In this document: positions 26,751 through 36,137 of the stretch, one piece after another | Layout: every line of letters starts with the position of its first letter | Position numbering within the stretch: the first letter of the stretch is position 1 | Source of the DNA: JASLDZ01 sp964242625 | Lineage (GTDB): Bacteria > Pseudomonadota > Alphaproteobacteria > Caulobacterales > Caulobacteraceae | NCBI GenBank assembly: GCA_964242625.1 | Contig: CAXTAO010000005.1 | Coordinates: 1-64,000, forward strand | Direction: 5' to 3' | DNA length: 64,000 bases | Notes under the pieces: generated by a model | What the model was told of the DNA's origin: nothing | Database searches by the model: none | What the model saw: the letters and a program-made list of their open reading frames with translations, nothing else | Position numbers and translations under genes: made by a program

Positions 26751-28997
26751 TTAGGACTTAAACCTGACGCCAAAGGTTCGTGCTAATTTGACGTAGATCT
26801 CCGTCGAACGCCCGCGATTGGCTGGGTCGATGGGCTGATCTGCGCCACTCCGAATGCCCCAAAATGCCTGCAAATCACGACGTGGCGTCCAACTAAACTG
26901 AAGACTAGCGAGGCTTGACGTATCCCTGTCCACAACGGGATAACGACGGTCAGTCTTGTAAAGCTGGTAGTCAGCCAAAAGGTAGAAAGCAGGACCGAAG
27001 AACCAGACTCCTGAGAGCTCCAGGGCGGTTTCCCTCAGACGTTCGCCGCCCTTCGGGTTGTCGCCCAATTGATCCCCGGACAGCTTGAACGTCAGATCCA
27101 GTCGGTCGATGGGTCGCGTATCCAGCGTGATCGCGACCATTTGGCCGGAGGTGACCTCGCCGGTGGCGAAGTCCACGGCCTGACCCACGGTCCCGTTGAC
27201 CTGAAGCAGGGGGACCCGAGGATGGGGGTTCACAAAGAAGGTCCAGGCCGCGTAGGTCGTCTCACGCACGTCCCCTTGCTCGTTCAGCACTGCTGCTTCC
27301 GGGTGCAAGGACACGTCGAAGTTCAGGTTGTGGCGTCCGGACCCGGTGAAACCGAAGGCAGGGCCGCCTTCGTAACCGTGGTGGTTCAAGGGCGTGAGCA
27401 GCAAGCCATCGACGTAGGGCTCTAGATCGTTCAGCCCGAAGATGCCCGATTGAATCTGATGACGCAGGTCGAAGTTGACCTGCTGATAGTCGACGCGGGG
27501 AACGTAACCGAGCCAGCTTTGAAAGCCGTCATCGTATCGCTCATAGTGCAAGGTCCAGACGTTGGGGCCAGTATGGTACCAATCGAGCAGCGTGGCTAAA
27601 CCGGAGACGGTCTGTCCACGCCACGATGCGAGCAGGTCAGGTCGGTTGGGGTCTTGCGTCTGTGACGCCAGGATTTGTCCTGTGACGTGGTTGTTTACGT
27701 CGCCCCAGACGCCGTCGAACCCACTCACCGCATTGTAGCTCCCGTCTTCATTGCGTTTAATCGCACCCAGCACCCCACCATCGGTGGAGCCCCCGAAAGC
27801 CAGCTTGGCGTGGACAAAGACGACGTCTGAAGCGGCGGTGGGGTAGCCGATGCTCGAGCTCAGCAGGCCGGGCTCGATGATGCCTGGTCGGCCGACGTCG
27901 CGCGCGGCGAAGACGGTGGCGTTGAGGTTGTCCGAGCGGTTAGTGAAGCGCAGGCCCACGTCCGGCTCGGCGACCGTGCGCGTGTAGAGCGCGGCGATCG
28001 GCGTCTGCACCAGGTCCAGGCCCTCGCGGAAGAAGGGGCGTTTCTCCGGCAGGTTGATCGCGAAGCGGGCGTTGGCGGTGAGCTGGGGCGAGTCAGCCTC
28101 GACCTGCGAGAAGTCCGGCTTAATCGTCAGATCCACCGCACCGCCCGGATAGGGCAGCCACTTGGCGTCCAGGCTGGGGCGCGTCTTGATGTGGTCGCCG
28201 GAGCCCATGGCGCCGGAGTTGCGCGTGCCGCTAGCGGTGGCCGAGGGCGTGACGATCAGGTTGTCGGTCTTGGGCGTGAGATCGCTGAAGGTCAGCGCGC
28301 TGGCGTAGCAGAGGAAGCAACTAGAGAAGTGCGGGAAACGCGCCGTCGCCATCTGCGTGTTGTTTTCGCGCGGCACCCCCCGCGTGACGATCACCCACCA
28401 TCTCTGGTCACCGACGCGGGAGATGCGCAGCGTGGTGAGCGGGATGCGCAGCTCCGCGCTCCAGCCGTGGGCGTCGATGTGAGTGGCGACGTCCCAGTCG
28501 TAGTCTGGATCGGTGGTCTCGCTCTGGCCGGCCTCGTTCTGCAGACCGTCGGTCTTCACGCCGCGGGCGTTGACCCGGAAAATGTAGGCGCTGCGCCGGG
28601 CGCCGAGCGGGTCGATGTAGACCTGCATGTAGTCGTGGCTGGCGCCGACCTTGTCGCGTCGCACGAAGGGCGTCCGCAGGCGGCTCGGGTCGCGCAGGTC
28701 GGCGCGAAGGCCGATGTAGATGTACCTGTCGTCGTACAGGAAGCGCGCCGAGGTGTGCTCCGACGGCGCGCTCCTGTCGCCGGGATAGTATTCGACAAAA
28801 CGGTCCAGCAGCGGCGCGCTTGCCCAATCGGCCTCGTCCAGTCGGCCGTCCAGATTGATCGGGCGACCAGCTCGAACAGCCCGTACGGGCTGCCCCTCTT
28901 CCGCCGCGTATGCCCCGCACGCGCTGAAGAGAGCAGCCGCCAGCGCCAACGCCCTCAAGGTCCTGGTGTCTATCCTCATCACTAAGCGTTCGCGCAT
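26751..28997 (-). CDS. CBM9-like/DUF5916 outer-membrane protein
   Basis: A 748-aa exported protein. After a signal peptide (TLRALALAAALFSACGAYA) comes a carbohydrate-binding family 9-like domain (INLDGRLDEADWASAPLLDRF ... FLYDDRYIYIGLRADL, about residues 45-230), then a DUF5916 region rich in beta strands ending in an aromatic strand (YVKLARTFGVRFKS), suggesting an outer-membrane barrel. The motif INLPEKRPFFREG is typical of the family. The start is either 28997 or the in-frame ATG 28979; neither has a strong ribosome site. Divergent from a LytS-type kinase gene. The function of the family is not known. Confidence 0.82.
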   Translation of the reverse strand: MRERLVMRIDTRTLRALALAAALFSACGAYAAEEGQPVRAVRAGRPINLDGRLDEADWASAPLLDRFVEYYPGDRSAPSEHTSARFLYDDRYIYIGLRADLRDPSRLRTPFVRRDKVGASHDYMQVYIDPLGARRSAYIFRVNARGVKTDGLQNEAGQSETTDPDYDWDVATHIDAHGWSAELRIPLTTLRISRVGDQRWWVIVTRGVPRENNTQMATARFPHFSSCFLCYASALTFSDLTPKTDNLIVTPSATASGTRNSGAMGSGDHIKTRPSLDAKWLPYPGGAVDLTIKPDFSQVEADSPQLTANARFAINLPEKRPFFREGLDLVQTPIAALYTRTVAEPDVGLRFTNRSDNLNATVFAARDVGRPGIIEPGLLSSSIGYPTAASDVVFVHAKLAFGGSTDGGVLGAIKRNEDGSYNAVSGFDGVWGDVNNHVTGQILASQTQDPNRPDLLASWRGQTVSGLATLLDWYHTGPNVWTLHYERYDDGFQSWLGYVPRVDYQQVNFDLRHQIQSGIFGLNDLEPYVDGLLLTPLNHHGYEGGPAFGFTGSGRHNLNFDVSLHPEAAVLNEQGDVRETTYAAWTFFVNPHPRVPLLQVNGTVGQAVDFATGEVTSGQMVAITLDTRPIDRLDLTFKLSGDQLGDNPKGGERLRETALELSGVWFFGPAFYLLADYQLYKTDRRYPVVDRDTSSLASLQFSWTPRRDLQAFWGIRSGADQPIDPANRGRSTEIYVKLARTFGVRFKS

Positions 28998-29130
28998 GCG
29001 GAATGCGTAAGCTTGGCGTTTGCGACCGTGCGCCGTCGCCTCGCGATGAACGGACGCCGCTGCGACGACCTCCCGCTTTCACGCGACGAGTTGGCTGGGT
29101 TTGGAGCGACTGATCCGTCATTCTGTCGAC

Positions 29131-30174
29131 ATGAAAGGGAGCGCCGTTCAGACCCGCGACCGCACCCTGATCGCAGCGACGATCATACTTTGGACCGTCG
29201 CCTGGGTGGCCTGGACCGCGGATTGGGCGCTGGAGCCCATGGCCTTCGCCGGGGAGCGGTCGCTTCGGCGCATCCCGCTATGCGTGCTGGGCGTCGCTCT
29301 TTGCTGGGCGATGTCGCGCCCGCTGGGGTCTGCGACCCGGCCCGGCGTCTCCGGTCGGCTGCTGATGGCGCTCGGTCTCTGCGTGCTGGCGAGCCTCGTC
29401 CACGCCGGCTTCAGCCAGCTAATCTTCTCAGGGATCGCACCCCGCTGGGAGGCGGCCTCCGTCAGGGGCTGGCTGGGGGCCGCCATGACCAACTTCTGGG
29501 TCTTCGCCGCCTGGTCGGCGCTCTACTTCGCGCTCGACTACGATTCCGCCGCGCGTGACAGCCGCCTGGCGCTCGCGGACGCGCACGCCAACCTGTTGGA
29601 GGCGCAGAACCTCGCGCTTGTCAGGCAAGTCGATCCGCACTTCCTGTTCAACGCGCTGAACACGGTCTCCGGCCTGATCGAGGAGGGCGACCCTGAAGGC
29701 GCGGATCGCACGACGCTGGCGCTGGCGCGAATGCTGCGCGAGACCTTCCAGCGAGACCTTCCTCCCTCGCGGACCTTGGGCGCCGAATTGGCGGCGCAGA
29801 GTGCGTACCTCGACGTTCAGACGGCGCGGTTTCCGGATCGGTTCACCTTCGTGGACGCGGTCCCGGAGTCGCTACGCCGACACCGCGTGCCCACGCTGAT
29901 CCTGCAGCCGCTGATCGAGAATGCTTTCACTCACGGGGTGGCGCGCAGCCAGACCCCAGTGACGCTGGAGGTGAGCGCACGGAGCGCAGGCGACCAGGTG
30001 GTGATCAGCGTGCGCGACGACGCCGCGCCGGTCGGCCTAGCGACGCACAAAGGAGACGGCATCGGCCTCGACAACGTCAAACGACGACTGGAAACCATCT
30101 ACGGGAAACGGGCGACGCTGACGGTCGCACCCCTTACTCCGCGAGGCTGGATCGCTGCGATGGCCCTGCCGTGA
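29131..30174 (+). CDS. LytS/YehU-type sensor histidine kinase
   Basis: A 347-aa membrane kinase. Four hydrophobic segments lie between residues 12 and 135. The His_kinase domain has the phosphoacceptor His170 in QVDPHFLFNALNTVSG, and the ATPase domain has LILQPLIENAFTHGV and GDGIGLDNVKRRL. ATG 29131 is preferred over an upstream TTG at 29101. The stop overlaps the response-regulator start by 4 bp (GTGA), so they form one two-component operon. The signal is unknown. Confidence 0.9.
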   Translation: MKGSAVQTRDRTLIAATIILWTVAWVAWTADWALEPMAFAGERSLRRIPLCVLGVALCWAMSRPLGSATRPGVSGRLLMALGLCVLASLVHAGFSQLIFSGIAPRWEAASVRGWLGAAMTNFWVFAAWSALYFALDYDSAARDSRLALADAHANLLEAQNLALVRQVDPHFLFNALNTVSGLIEEGDPEGADRTTLALARMLRETFQRDLPPSRTLGAELAAQSAYLDVQTARFPDRFTFVDAVPESLRRHRVPTLILQPLIENAFTHGVARSQTPVTLEVSARSAGDQVVISVRDDAAPVGLATHKGDGIGLDNVKRRLETIYGKRATLTVAPLTPRGWIAAMALP

Positions 30175-30956
30175 CCCTGTCCGCCGTCATCGCGGACGAC
30201 GAGCCGGTGGCGGTGCGACGGCTGCATCGTTTGTTGGCCGCCATCCCCGGCGTCGACGTGGTGGGCTCGGGGCTCAACTGCGCCGCCGTGCGCGAGCAGA
30301 TCGAGCGACTGCGCCCCGACCTGCTGCTGGCTGACATCGAGATGCCCGGCGAGACGGGCCTCAGTCTCGTCGAGAGCCTCGATCCTCTGACCGCTCCGGT
30401 CGTGATCTTTGTCACCGCCTTCAGCGAGTACGCCATGGAAGCGTTCGGCCTCGACAGCGCGGACTACCTTCTCAAGCCTGTCGAGCCGGAGCGTCTGGCC
30501 GCCGCGGTCGAGCGGGTCCGCCGCCGGATTGCGGGGCGCAGCGCGGCGGAGCGGGAGGACGAGCTGCGATCTGTCGTGTCGGCGCTGCGCGCGCGCCTGC
30601 CAAACGCGCAAAGCGCTTTCGTCTGGGCGCGCGATGGCTTCACGGATCACCGGGTGCCGCTGGAGGCGATCCTCTGGCTCGAGGCCGAACGCGACTACGT
30701 GCGCCTGCACACCGAGGCGCGGCGCTATCTGGTCCGCGACCGGCTGAGCGCCTTCGAGAAGCGCCTTCCAACAGACCACTTCGTCCGCGTACACCGCTCC
30801 GCCCTAGTGCGGCGAGCGGCTGTGGTCGCGATCGGCCCCAAAGGTGACCGCGCGTACGCGCTCACCCTCTCCAACGGCGACGTCGTCCCCGTCAGCCGCG
30901 GTTTTGCAGACGCCGCTCATAGCCTTCCGCGCACGCCCGCAGACAACGCCCCATGA
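30171..30956 (+). CDS. LytTR-family response regulator
   Basis: A 261-aa cytoplasmic regulator. The receiver domain has the acidic pair DDE at residues 9-11, phosphoacceptor Asp55 (LLADIEMPG) and the conserved Lys in YLLKPVE. The C-terminal LytTR DNA-binding domain is recognisable by ILWLEAERDYVRLHT and RVHRSALVRRAAVVAI. It is translationally coupled to the preceding kinase. Targets are unknown; the divergent DUF5916 gene is a candidate. Confidence 0.92.
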   Translation: MTLSAVIADDEPVAVRRLHRLLAAIPGVDVVGSGLNCAAVREQIERLRPDLLLADIEMPGETGLSLVESLDPLTAPVVIFVTAFSEYAMEAFGLDSADYLLKPVEPERLAAAVERVRRRIAGRSAAEREDELRSVVSALRARLPNAQSAFVWARDGFTDHRVPLEAILWLEAERDYVRLHTEARRYLVRDRLSAFEKRLPTDHFVRVHRSALVRRAAVVAIGPKGDRAYALTLSNGDVVPVSRGFADAAHSLPRTPADNAP

Positions 30957-30997
30957 ACCCGCCGCCTTAGGACCCGCAACTCCAGGAGACCCTTCCC

Positions 30998-31732
30998 ATG
31001 TCCGTCATGAACCGTCGGCGGCTCGGCATCACCTTCACCGCGACGCTGGCGGCGACGGGCGCGGCCGCTGCGTCGAAGGCGGCCCGTCCTGCGCCCTCCA
31101 CGCCGGTCATGCGCTTTCCGTCGCCGACCCAAGCGGTTCCCGTCGCTGTTGTGCTCGATGAGGGCGCGACGATCATCGACTTCGGCGGTCCCTGGGAGAC
31201 CTTCCAGGACGTGGAGCCGGCGGCGGACGTCCCGGGCTTCAGAATGTACACGGTGGCGCGCAGCCGCGAGCCGCTGCGCTCGCAAGGCGGCCTGCACATC
31301 CTGCCCGATTTCACCTTTGCAGACGCCCCGCGCCCACGTGTGGTGCTCATCCCGGCGGAGCTCGGCGCGACCTACCCAGAGAAGCTCACCTGGATCCGCG
31401 AGATGTCGAGAACCGCGGACATCGTCATGTCCGTCTGCAGCGGGGCCTTCATCCTCGCCAATACCGGGCTGCTGAATGGCCTATGCGCCACGACCCATCA
31501 CCTGCAGTATGACCAGTTCTCCAAGGCGTATCCCAAGATCAAGACCCTCCGAGGCCGCCGCTTCGTTGACAACGGCAAGTTCGTCACCGCGGGCGGCCTG
31601 ACATCCTCGATCGACGGGGCCCTGCACATCGTGGCGCGGTTCTACGGCGTCGACGCCGCGGAGAAGACGGCGCAGCGCATGGAGCATGACGGCGACGGCT
31701 GGCGATCCGGTGTGCGAGCTCAAGCGGCCTGA
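30998..31732 (+). CDS. DJ-1/PfpI family protein, exported
   Basis: A 244-aa glutamine-amidotransferase-like protein. The N-terminus (MNRRRLGITFTATLAATGAAAA) is a twin-arginine-like signal. The nucleophile elbow VMSVCSGAFILANTGLL places the reactive Cys near residue 146, preceded by VVLIPAELGA; FVTAGGLTSSIDGALHIVARFYG is a family signature also seen in ThiJ-like isonitrile hydratases. GGAG precedes ATG 30998. It may act on a reactive carbonyl or isonitrile; specificity cannot be assigned. Confidence 0.83.
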   Translation: MSVMNRRRLGITFTATLAATGAAAASKAARPAPSTPVMRFPSPTQAVPVAVVLDEGATIIDFGGPWETFQDVEPAADVPGFRMYTVARSREPLRSQGGLHILPDFTFADAPRPRVVLIPAELGATYPEKLTWIREMSRTADIVMSVCSGAFILANTGLLNGLCATTHHLQYDQFSKAYPKIKTLRGRRFVDNGKFVTAGGLTSSIDGALHIVARFYGVDAAEKTAQRMEHDGDGWRSGVRAQAA

Positions 31733-31758
31733 TCGCGCCGTCGTCAGAGGAGATAGCT

Positions 31759-32496
31759 ATGACTTCCCCAATCGCCGCCGCCGCCCTCGCCGCGCTGATG
31801 CTCACGGCCGCGGCGGGCTCCTACACGCCGGCCACGTCCCCCACCATCGCCGCCGCCGTCGCCGACCCCGCGCGCACTCCCAAGGACGTCGCCGCCGACA
31901 CCTTACGCAAGCCCGCCGAGACGCTGGCCTTCGCTGGCGTCCGGCCCGGCATGAGCGTCGTCGAAATGTATCCGGGTGGCGGCTACTACACCCGCCTGCT
32001 CAGCGACGTCGTCGGTCCCCATGGCCACGTCCTCGGCGTCGAGAACGCCGGCTGGGATGGGGCCGTCAGCACGGACCGAGCAGCGTACGCCGCGCTCGGC
32101 CGCGCCAACGTCAGCTTGGATGCTAAGCCCTTGGGGCAGCTGAGCGTGCCCCATCCGGTCGACCTCGTCTGGGTCAGCCAGAACTATCATGACTTGAAGG
32201 TGCCCGAGTTTAGTCCGGTCGACGTCGCCGCCTTTAACCGAAGCGTCTTCCAGGCTCTCGTCCCGGGCGGGACGTACATCGTCATCGACCACCAGGGCGC
32301 CCCCGGCGCCTCGCCCGCGCAAATCGGCAAGCTACACCGGATCGACAGGGCCCAAGTTATTCAGGAGGTGACGGCGGCGGGCTTTCGCCTCGTTGCCGAG
32401 GGTGACTTCTTGCGTCGTGTCGACGACGACCATACGCGGCCAATCTTCGACCTGAAGGGCCGTACGGATCAATTCGCACTGAGATTTGTGAAATGA
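31759..32496 (+). CDS. Class I SAM-dependent methyltransferase-like protein with signal peptide
   Basis: A 245-aa protein resembling the COG4798 group of predicted methyltransferases. The N-terminus looks exported (AAAALAALMLTAAAG). The Rossmann core is recognisable: KPAETLAFAGVRPGMSVVEMYPGGGYYTRLL (SAM-binding loop region) and VDLVWVSQNYHDLK, followed by FQALVPGGTYIVIDH. A paralogue with the same core lies at 37749-38531. Because SAM is cytoplasmic, export would be puzzling; the N-terminus may instead be a membrane anchor. Confidence 0.78.
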   Translation: MTSPIAAAALAALMLTAAAGSYTPATSPTIAAAVADPARTPKDVAADTLRKPAETLAFAGVRPGMSVVEMYPGGGYYTRLLSDVVGPHGHVLGVENAGWDGAVSTDRAAYAALGRANVSLDAKPLGQLSVPHPVDLVWVSQNYHDLKVPEFSPVDVAAFNRSVFQALVPGGTYIVIDHQGAPGASPAQIGKLHRIDRAQVIQEVTAAGFRLVAEGDFLRRVDDDHTRPIFDLKGRTDQFALRFVK

Positions 32497-32674
32497 AGGT
32501 AGAGCGCCCGTAATGCCTCTGCGAGGCGAGGCGCGTTGTGTCTTGCCAATCAATATTGAAGCATTATTGTCCACATCTGAATGCGATTAGACAGCTTTAG
32601 ACAACTAAGGTTGAATCGCCGCGTTACAGGCTTCGTCTGTTGCACGCAGTCGAAATTTTGTCGCAGGATCAATC

Positions 32675-33070
32675 ATGTTGACTCTCCTCGCGCTGACCGC
32701 CGCTCTTGCGTTGCCCAAAGATCTTTCGGCTGCGGTCGCCGCTTGGGATGAGGCGCAGCTTCGGGGAGACGCCCGTGCGATCGATCGCCTTTTAGCTGAC
32801 GAATATCTGCTCGTCTCCGGCTCGGGCGCTTTGGAGACCAAACCGCAATTCAAGGCCGAGCTGACAGACCCCGACTACAAGCTCGACCCGTTCACCATCG
32901 AAGAGCCAATAGCTCGGATCTGGCTAAACGGAGCTGTCCTTGGCGGCGTAGTGCGTGAGCGTGGGCTGGATCATGGCAAGTCTTTCGACGCGCGGATTAG
33001 GTTTGCCGACGTTTGGGCTCATCGCTCCGGCCGATGGCAATTGATCTATACCCACGTGAGCCGGCCCTGA
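32675..33070 (+). CDS. NTF2-like/DUF4440 family protein
   Basis: A 131-aa small cone-fold protein: AAVAAWDEAQLRGDARAIDRLLADEYLLVSGSG is the typical opening helix pair and first strands, and FADVWAHRSGRWQLIYTHVSRP the closing strands. The short hydrophobic start may be a signal peptide. Such proteins are often small isomerases or of unknown role; no catalytic assignment is possible. Confidence 0.75.
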   Translation: MLTLLALTAALALPKDLSAAVAAWDEAQLRGDARAIDRLLADEYLLVSGSGALETKPQFKAELTDPDYKLDPFTIEEPIARIWLNGAVLGGVVRERGLDHGKSFDARIRFADVWAHRSGRWQLIYTHVSRP

Positions 33071-33209
33071 GCGCCGCTCAAGCGCGTCACGGCGCCGCGT
33101 ACTATGCGCGACGGCGGCGAGTTCACCTTGGCCGTTTATTGTTCGACTATGGAGATTTGAACACCGCGGTGCGCGTTGGAAGCGGACTTTGGCCCGGGCA
33201 AGTGCGAGC

Positions 33210-34100
33210 TTAGCGCGCCGCCGACGCCTCACCCCTGCGCCACTGGGCGATGAACGCGGCCGCCGAGCTGTGCGCGGCCAGCGGCATGTGGGCGAGGGCG
33301 ACCATCCATTTCGGCGGCGTCGAGTCCTCAGGGAACGATCGATAGGCGACGCCTTCGATGCTTACCTTGCGCGCCATGGGGCGGACCACAACAGACGCTC
33401 CGACCCCTGCGGCTACCAGCGCCAGCGTCGTCAGCATTCGGGGCGACTCCTGCACGACCCTGGGGCGAAGCCCGAAGGAGGCGAACAGGGCCAGCGCCTG
33501 GTCGTAGAAGTCGGGCCCGTAGGTGCGCGGAGGCAGAATCAGGCGCTCAGCGCAGTATTCCAGGAGCCGAGGCATCTCCCACCGAGCCACGACATCCGGC
33601 ACCGCCGCTACCACGACATCCTCCGAGACGGGCATCTTGACCATGCGCGGCGGCGCCTCAAGCCGGGGCGCCACGAAGCTCAGGTCGAGGTCGCCGTTCG
33701 CAAGAGCGGCAGCGAGTTCCGGCGTCGTGCCCTCTGATAGCTGAAGACGGATTTCCAGTCGGTCAGCAATCCTGACAGCGTCACCTAGGGCGCTCCACAG
33801 CGCGGGAGTGATGACGCCCAAGCGCAGCGTGCGTTCGGGCGACGCCGCAGCGCTAGCGAGCTTAGCCGCACGCTCTGATGCCGCGATGGCCACGCGCGCC
33901 TCCGGCAGAAAGGCTTCGCCCGAGGGCGTCAGGCGCACCCCGCGTGCCGTCCGCTCCAACAGGGTCACGCCGAGCCGCCGCTCAAGCCGCTGGATCGACT
34001 GCGAAAGAGCCGGCTGCGCCACGCCCAAGCGCGTCGCCGCGCGCCCGAACGAGCCTTCATCGGCGACGGCGGCGAAGTGCTGATAGGAGCGGCTCGTCAT
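33210..34100 (-). CDS. LysR-family transcriptional regulator
   Basis: A 296-aa regulator of standard family length. The N-terminal winged helix-turn-helix (FAAVADEGSFGRAATRLGVAQPALSQSIQRLERRLGVTLLERTARGVRLT) is a textbook LysR domain, followed by the effector-binding domain (LRLGVITPALWSAL, PDVVARWEMPRL). The inducer is unknown. LysR regulators usually control a divergent gene; here the divergent neighbour, about 400 bp away, is the broken NTF2-like gene. Confidence 0.92.
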   Translation of the reverse strand: MTSRSYQHFAAVADEGSFGRAATRLGVAQPALSQSIQRLERRLGVTLLERTARGVRLTPSGEAFLPEARVAIAASERAAKLASAAASPERTLRLGVITPALWSALGDAVRIADRLEIRLQLSEGTTPELAAALANGDLDLSFVAPRLEAPPRMVKMPVSEDVVVAAVPDVVARWEMPRLLEYCAERLILPPRTYGPDFYDQALALFASFGLRPRVVQESPRMLTTLALVAAGVGASVVVRPMARKVSIEGVAYRSFPEDSTPPKWMVALAHMPLAAHSSAAAFIAQWRRGEASAAR

Positions 34101-34500
34101 AGCGAGATGCTATCGGCTAATTGTTGTGCCATCACCAGGTGCACGAGGTCGGCACCTTCAGGCGAACGGACCCGCATCGCCCTCCAGCATGGTGCGTCTA
34201 AGCCGGGGCGGCTCGCCCGGTTTACTCACGTCAGCACGGTGGCCCTGCGGGAAGCGCTCTTGCGCATCGCAGCAAGCGGCCCGGCCGCGACCGCGACCGC
34301 GAGCACGCGTAGGCTGGAAGAGCCCCGTCGCTGAAGCGGCGGCGATGAGATCTCGACGTGAGAGGTCGCCTGAACAGGAAGCCTTGCAACCGTGTCACCG
34401 CGACTTCCGAATGAGCGGTCGTCAGCTCGGCACTCTGGTTCGAAGCCTTATACGCTGATAGGCGTATGTGACATGACGCAAGGATTTCGAGACAGCTAGG
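34101..34500. other. Intergenic region, no gene seen
   Basis: 400 bp between the LysR gene and the frameshifted NTF2-like gene. Only low-complexity open frames are present. It should contain both promoters; I could not identify a convincing LysR box. Confidence 0.5.
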
Positions 34501-34533
34501 GTGAGTGGTCTGCGTTCTAGCTGCGAGATTTAC

Positions 34534-35270
34534 GTGCCCGCCGGCCTTCTCGTTACGAGCTCCATCCTCGCCGCCTCCCCTGCCGCGGCCGCCCCTTCGC
34601 CCGACGACGCGGCTTGCGGGATGCTCAAGACGCGTACGCAGGTTTTTTCCGACGCCGGCCAGCGCAACGACGGGGCGGTGATGGCCACGATGCTGGACGC
34701 GAATGTGATCTTCTTCAACGAGGGCGGCGACCGGGCCACGCGGGCCGACATGGCCGCGAACACGCCAGCTTCAGCATCGGAGCCTAAAGTGACGATGGCC
34801 GTCACCGACTGGAGCTGTCACCGTTTCGGTGACACGGCGGTGCGGGTTTCATCGACGTACGCGCTGCAAACGGACCGGACGGCGCAGCGACTTCTCGCTT
34901 TCGCTCGGTTGAGACTTGGCGTCTCGCGCCAAGCGGCTGGCTGATGATCGGTAGCCAGACGCTCGCCTTACCGGACGATCCAACCCCGGTGACGCTCGCC
35001 GCGAAAGAGCTTGACGCGTATGTCGGCGAGTACAGCTCGTCGGACGGTTGCCAGTTCCGCTTTACGCGCCAGGGCGACCAGCTCCTCGCCTCGCTTTCGG
35101 GTGGCCCTGCTACGCCTCAGGCCGCCGAAGTTCGCGATGTCTTCTTCACGCCGGGTCGATCGCGCTTCCGCAAAGTATTCACGCGCAATCGCGATGACCG
35201 GGTGGATGGTTTTCTTTACCGAAGTGAGGGGCATGACATCCGCTTCAGGAAAGTACCCCCGCCATCATGA
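34534..35270 (+). pseudogene. Exported NTF2-like protein gene, frameshifted
   Basis: Two adjacent frames make one protein. The first carries a signal peptide (GTG 34534: VPAGLLVTSSILAASPAAAA) and an NTF2-like opening (TQVFSDAGQRNDGAVMATMLDANVIFFNEGG). The second continues the fold with ATSRFRSVETWRLAPSGW directly before MIGSQTLALPDDP and a C-terminal beta domain (LDAYVGEYSSSDGCQFRFTRQGDQLLA). The switch falls between about 34870 and 34895. Either the gene is broken or the assembly has an indel. Annotated separately, the halves would look like two genes abutting at 34944. Confidence 0.7.
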
Positions 35271-35366
35271 GGAGCCGACCCGTCAGAGCGGCCCGCAACT
35301 CAGTTAAAGGATCGGTCAAGATGGAGAAGTCCCGCGGTTTCGGCAGAAGAATTCGATGACCCGTGC

Positions 35367-35762
35367 ATGCCTTTGCTGCTAAATATCGATGTACCTGACG
35401 TGCAGGTGGCGGAGCATTTCTACGCGCGCGCTTTCAGCCTTACGGTAAAACGACGATTCGGCTCAGACTTAGTCGAACTAGAAGGTTGGCCGATCCAACT
35501 CTACTTGCTGAAAAAAGAGAGAGGGACGATAGGCGCTGGACGCGAACGGCGCCGATATATAAGGCACTGGACGCCCGTTCATTTCGACATCCCGGTCAGT
35601 GATCTAGACGTCGCGGTGGAGCAAACGCTTAGACTGGGTGCGACGATAGAGCAACCGCAGCATGTGACAGAATTTGGCCGAATAGCTATGCTCGCAGACC
35701 CATTTGGTCATGGATTCTGCCTCATAGAATTCGACACGCTTGGCTACGATGCCCTTGTCTAG
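35367..35762 (+). CDS. VOC (glyoxalase/bleomycin-resistance) family protein
   Basis: A 131-aa protein of the vicinal-oxygen-chelate fold: LNIDVPDVQVAEHFYARAFSLT opens the first beta-alpha-beta-beta-beta unit and VHFDIPVSDLDVAVEQTLRLGATIEQP the second, ending ADPFGHGFCLIEF. Metal ligands are plausible at His/Glu of VHFDI and LIEF. The sequence is AT-richer than its neighbours, which hints at transfer. Substrate unknown. Confidence 0.82.
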   Translation: MPLLLNIDVPDVQVAEHFYARAFSLTVKRRFGSDLVELEGWPIQLYLLKKERGTIGAGRERRRYIRHWTPVHFDIPVSDLDVAVEQTLRLGATIEQPQHVTEFGRIAMLADPFGHGFCLIEFDTLGYDALV

Positions 35763-36137
35763 GTAGGATGGTGAGTAGAGGGCCGCAGTAGAGTAGATCG
35801 TGGGTTGTGTACCCTTGTGAGCGCTGCAAAACTCATTGGACATCATAAGAGGACGTAAAGGCCTTCTCCCCTGGTCGGCCATTTGCCTTGGCCTACTGAC
35901 ACGATAGCATCAGTTGCGCGTGTGACTGTAAGCGTCGGTAAAGTTCTTTACCCACGTTTCGTCGTAGTCGCCCAAGAGTGCTCTTTTCCGACTGCGTGGA
36001 GTTTGGCTCTGTAAGTGGGTAGCTAGCTTGGCCACAACACGAGAAATCTACACGTTGTCGGACGACGAAGATTGAGTGTCGTCCGCGAGCAGGCTGCGAG
36101 TGCACGCGCAGCCTTATGGTCGGCGCTGGCATCAGCT
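35763..36137. other. Intergenic region, no gene seen
   Basis: 375 bp between the convergent VOC and MocR-type genes. No coding frame, RNA gene or clear terminator hairpin was recognised. Confidence 0.5.
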
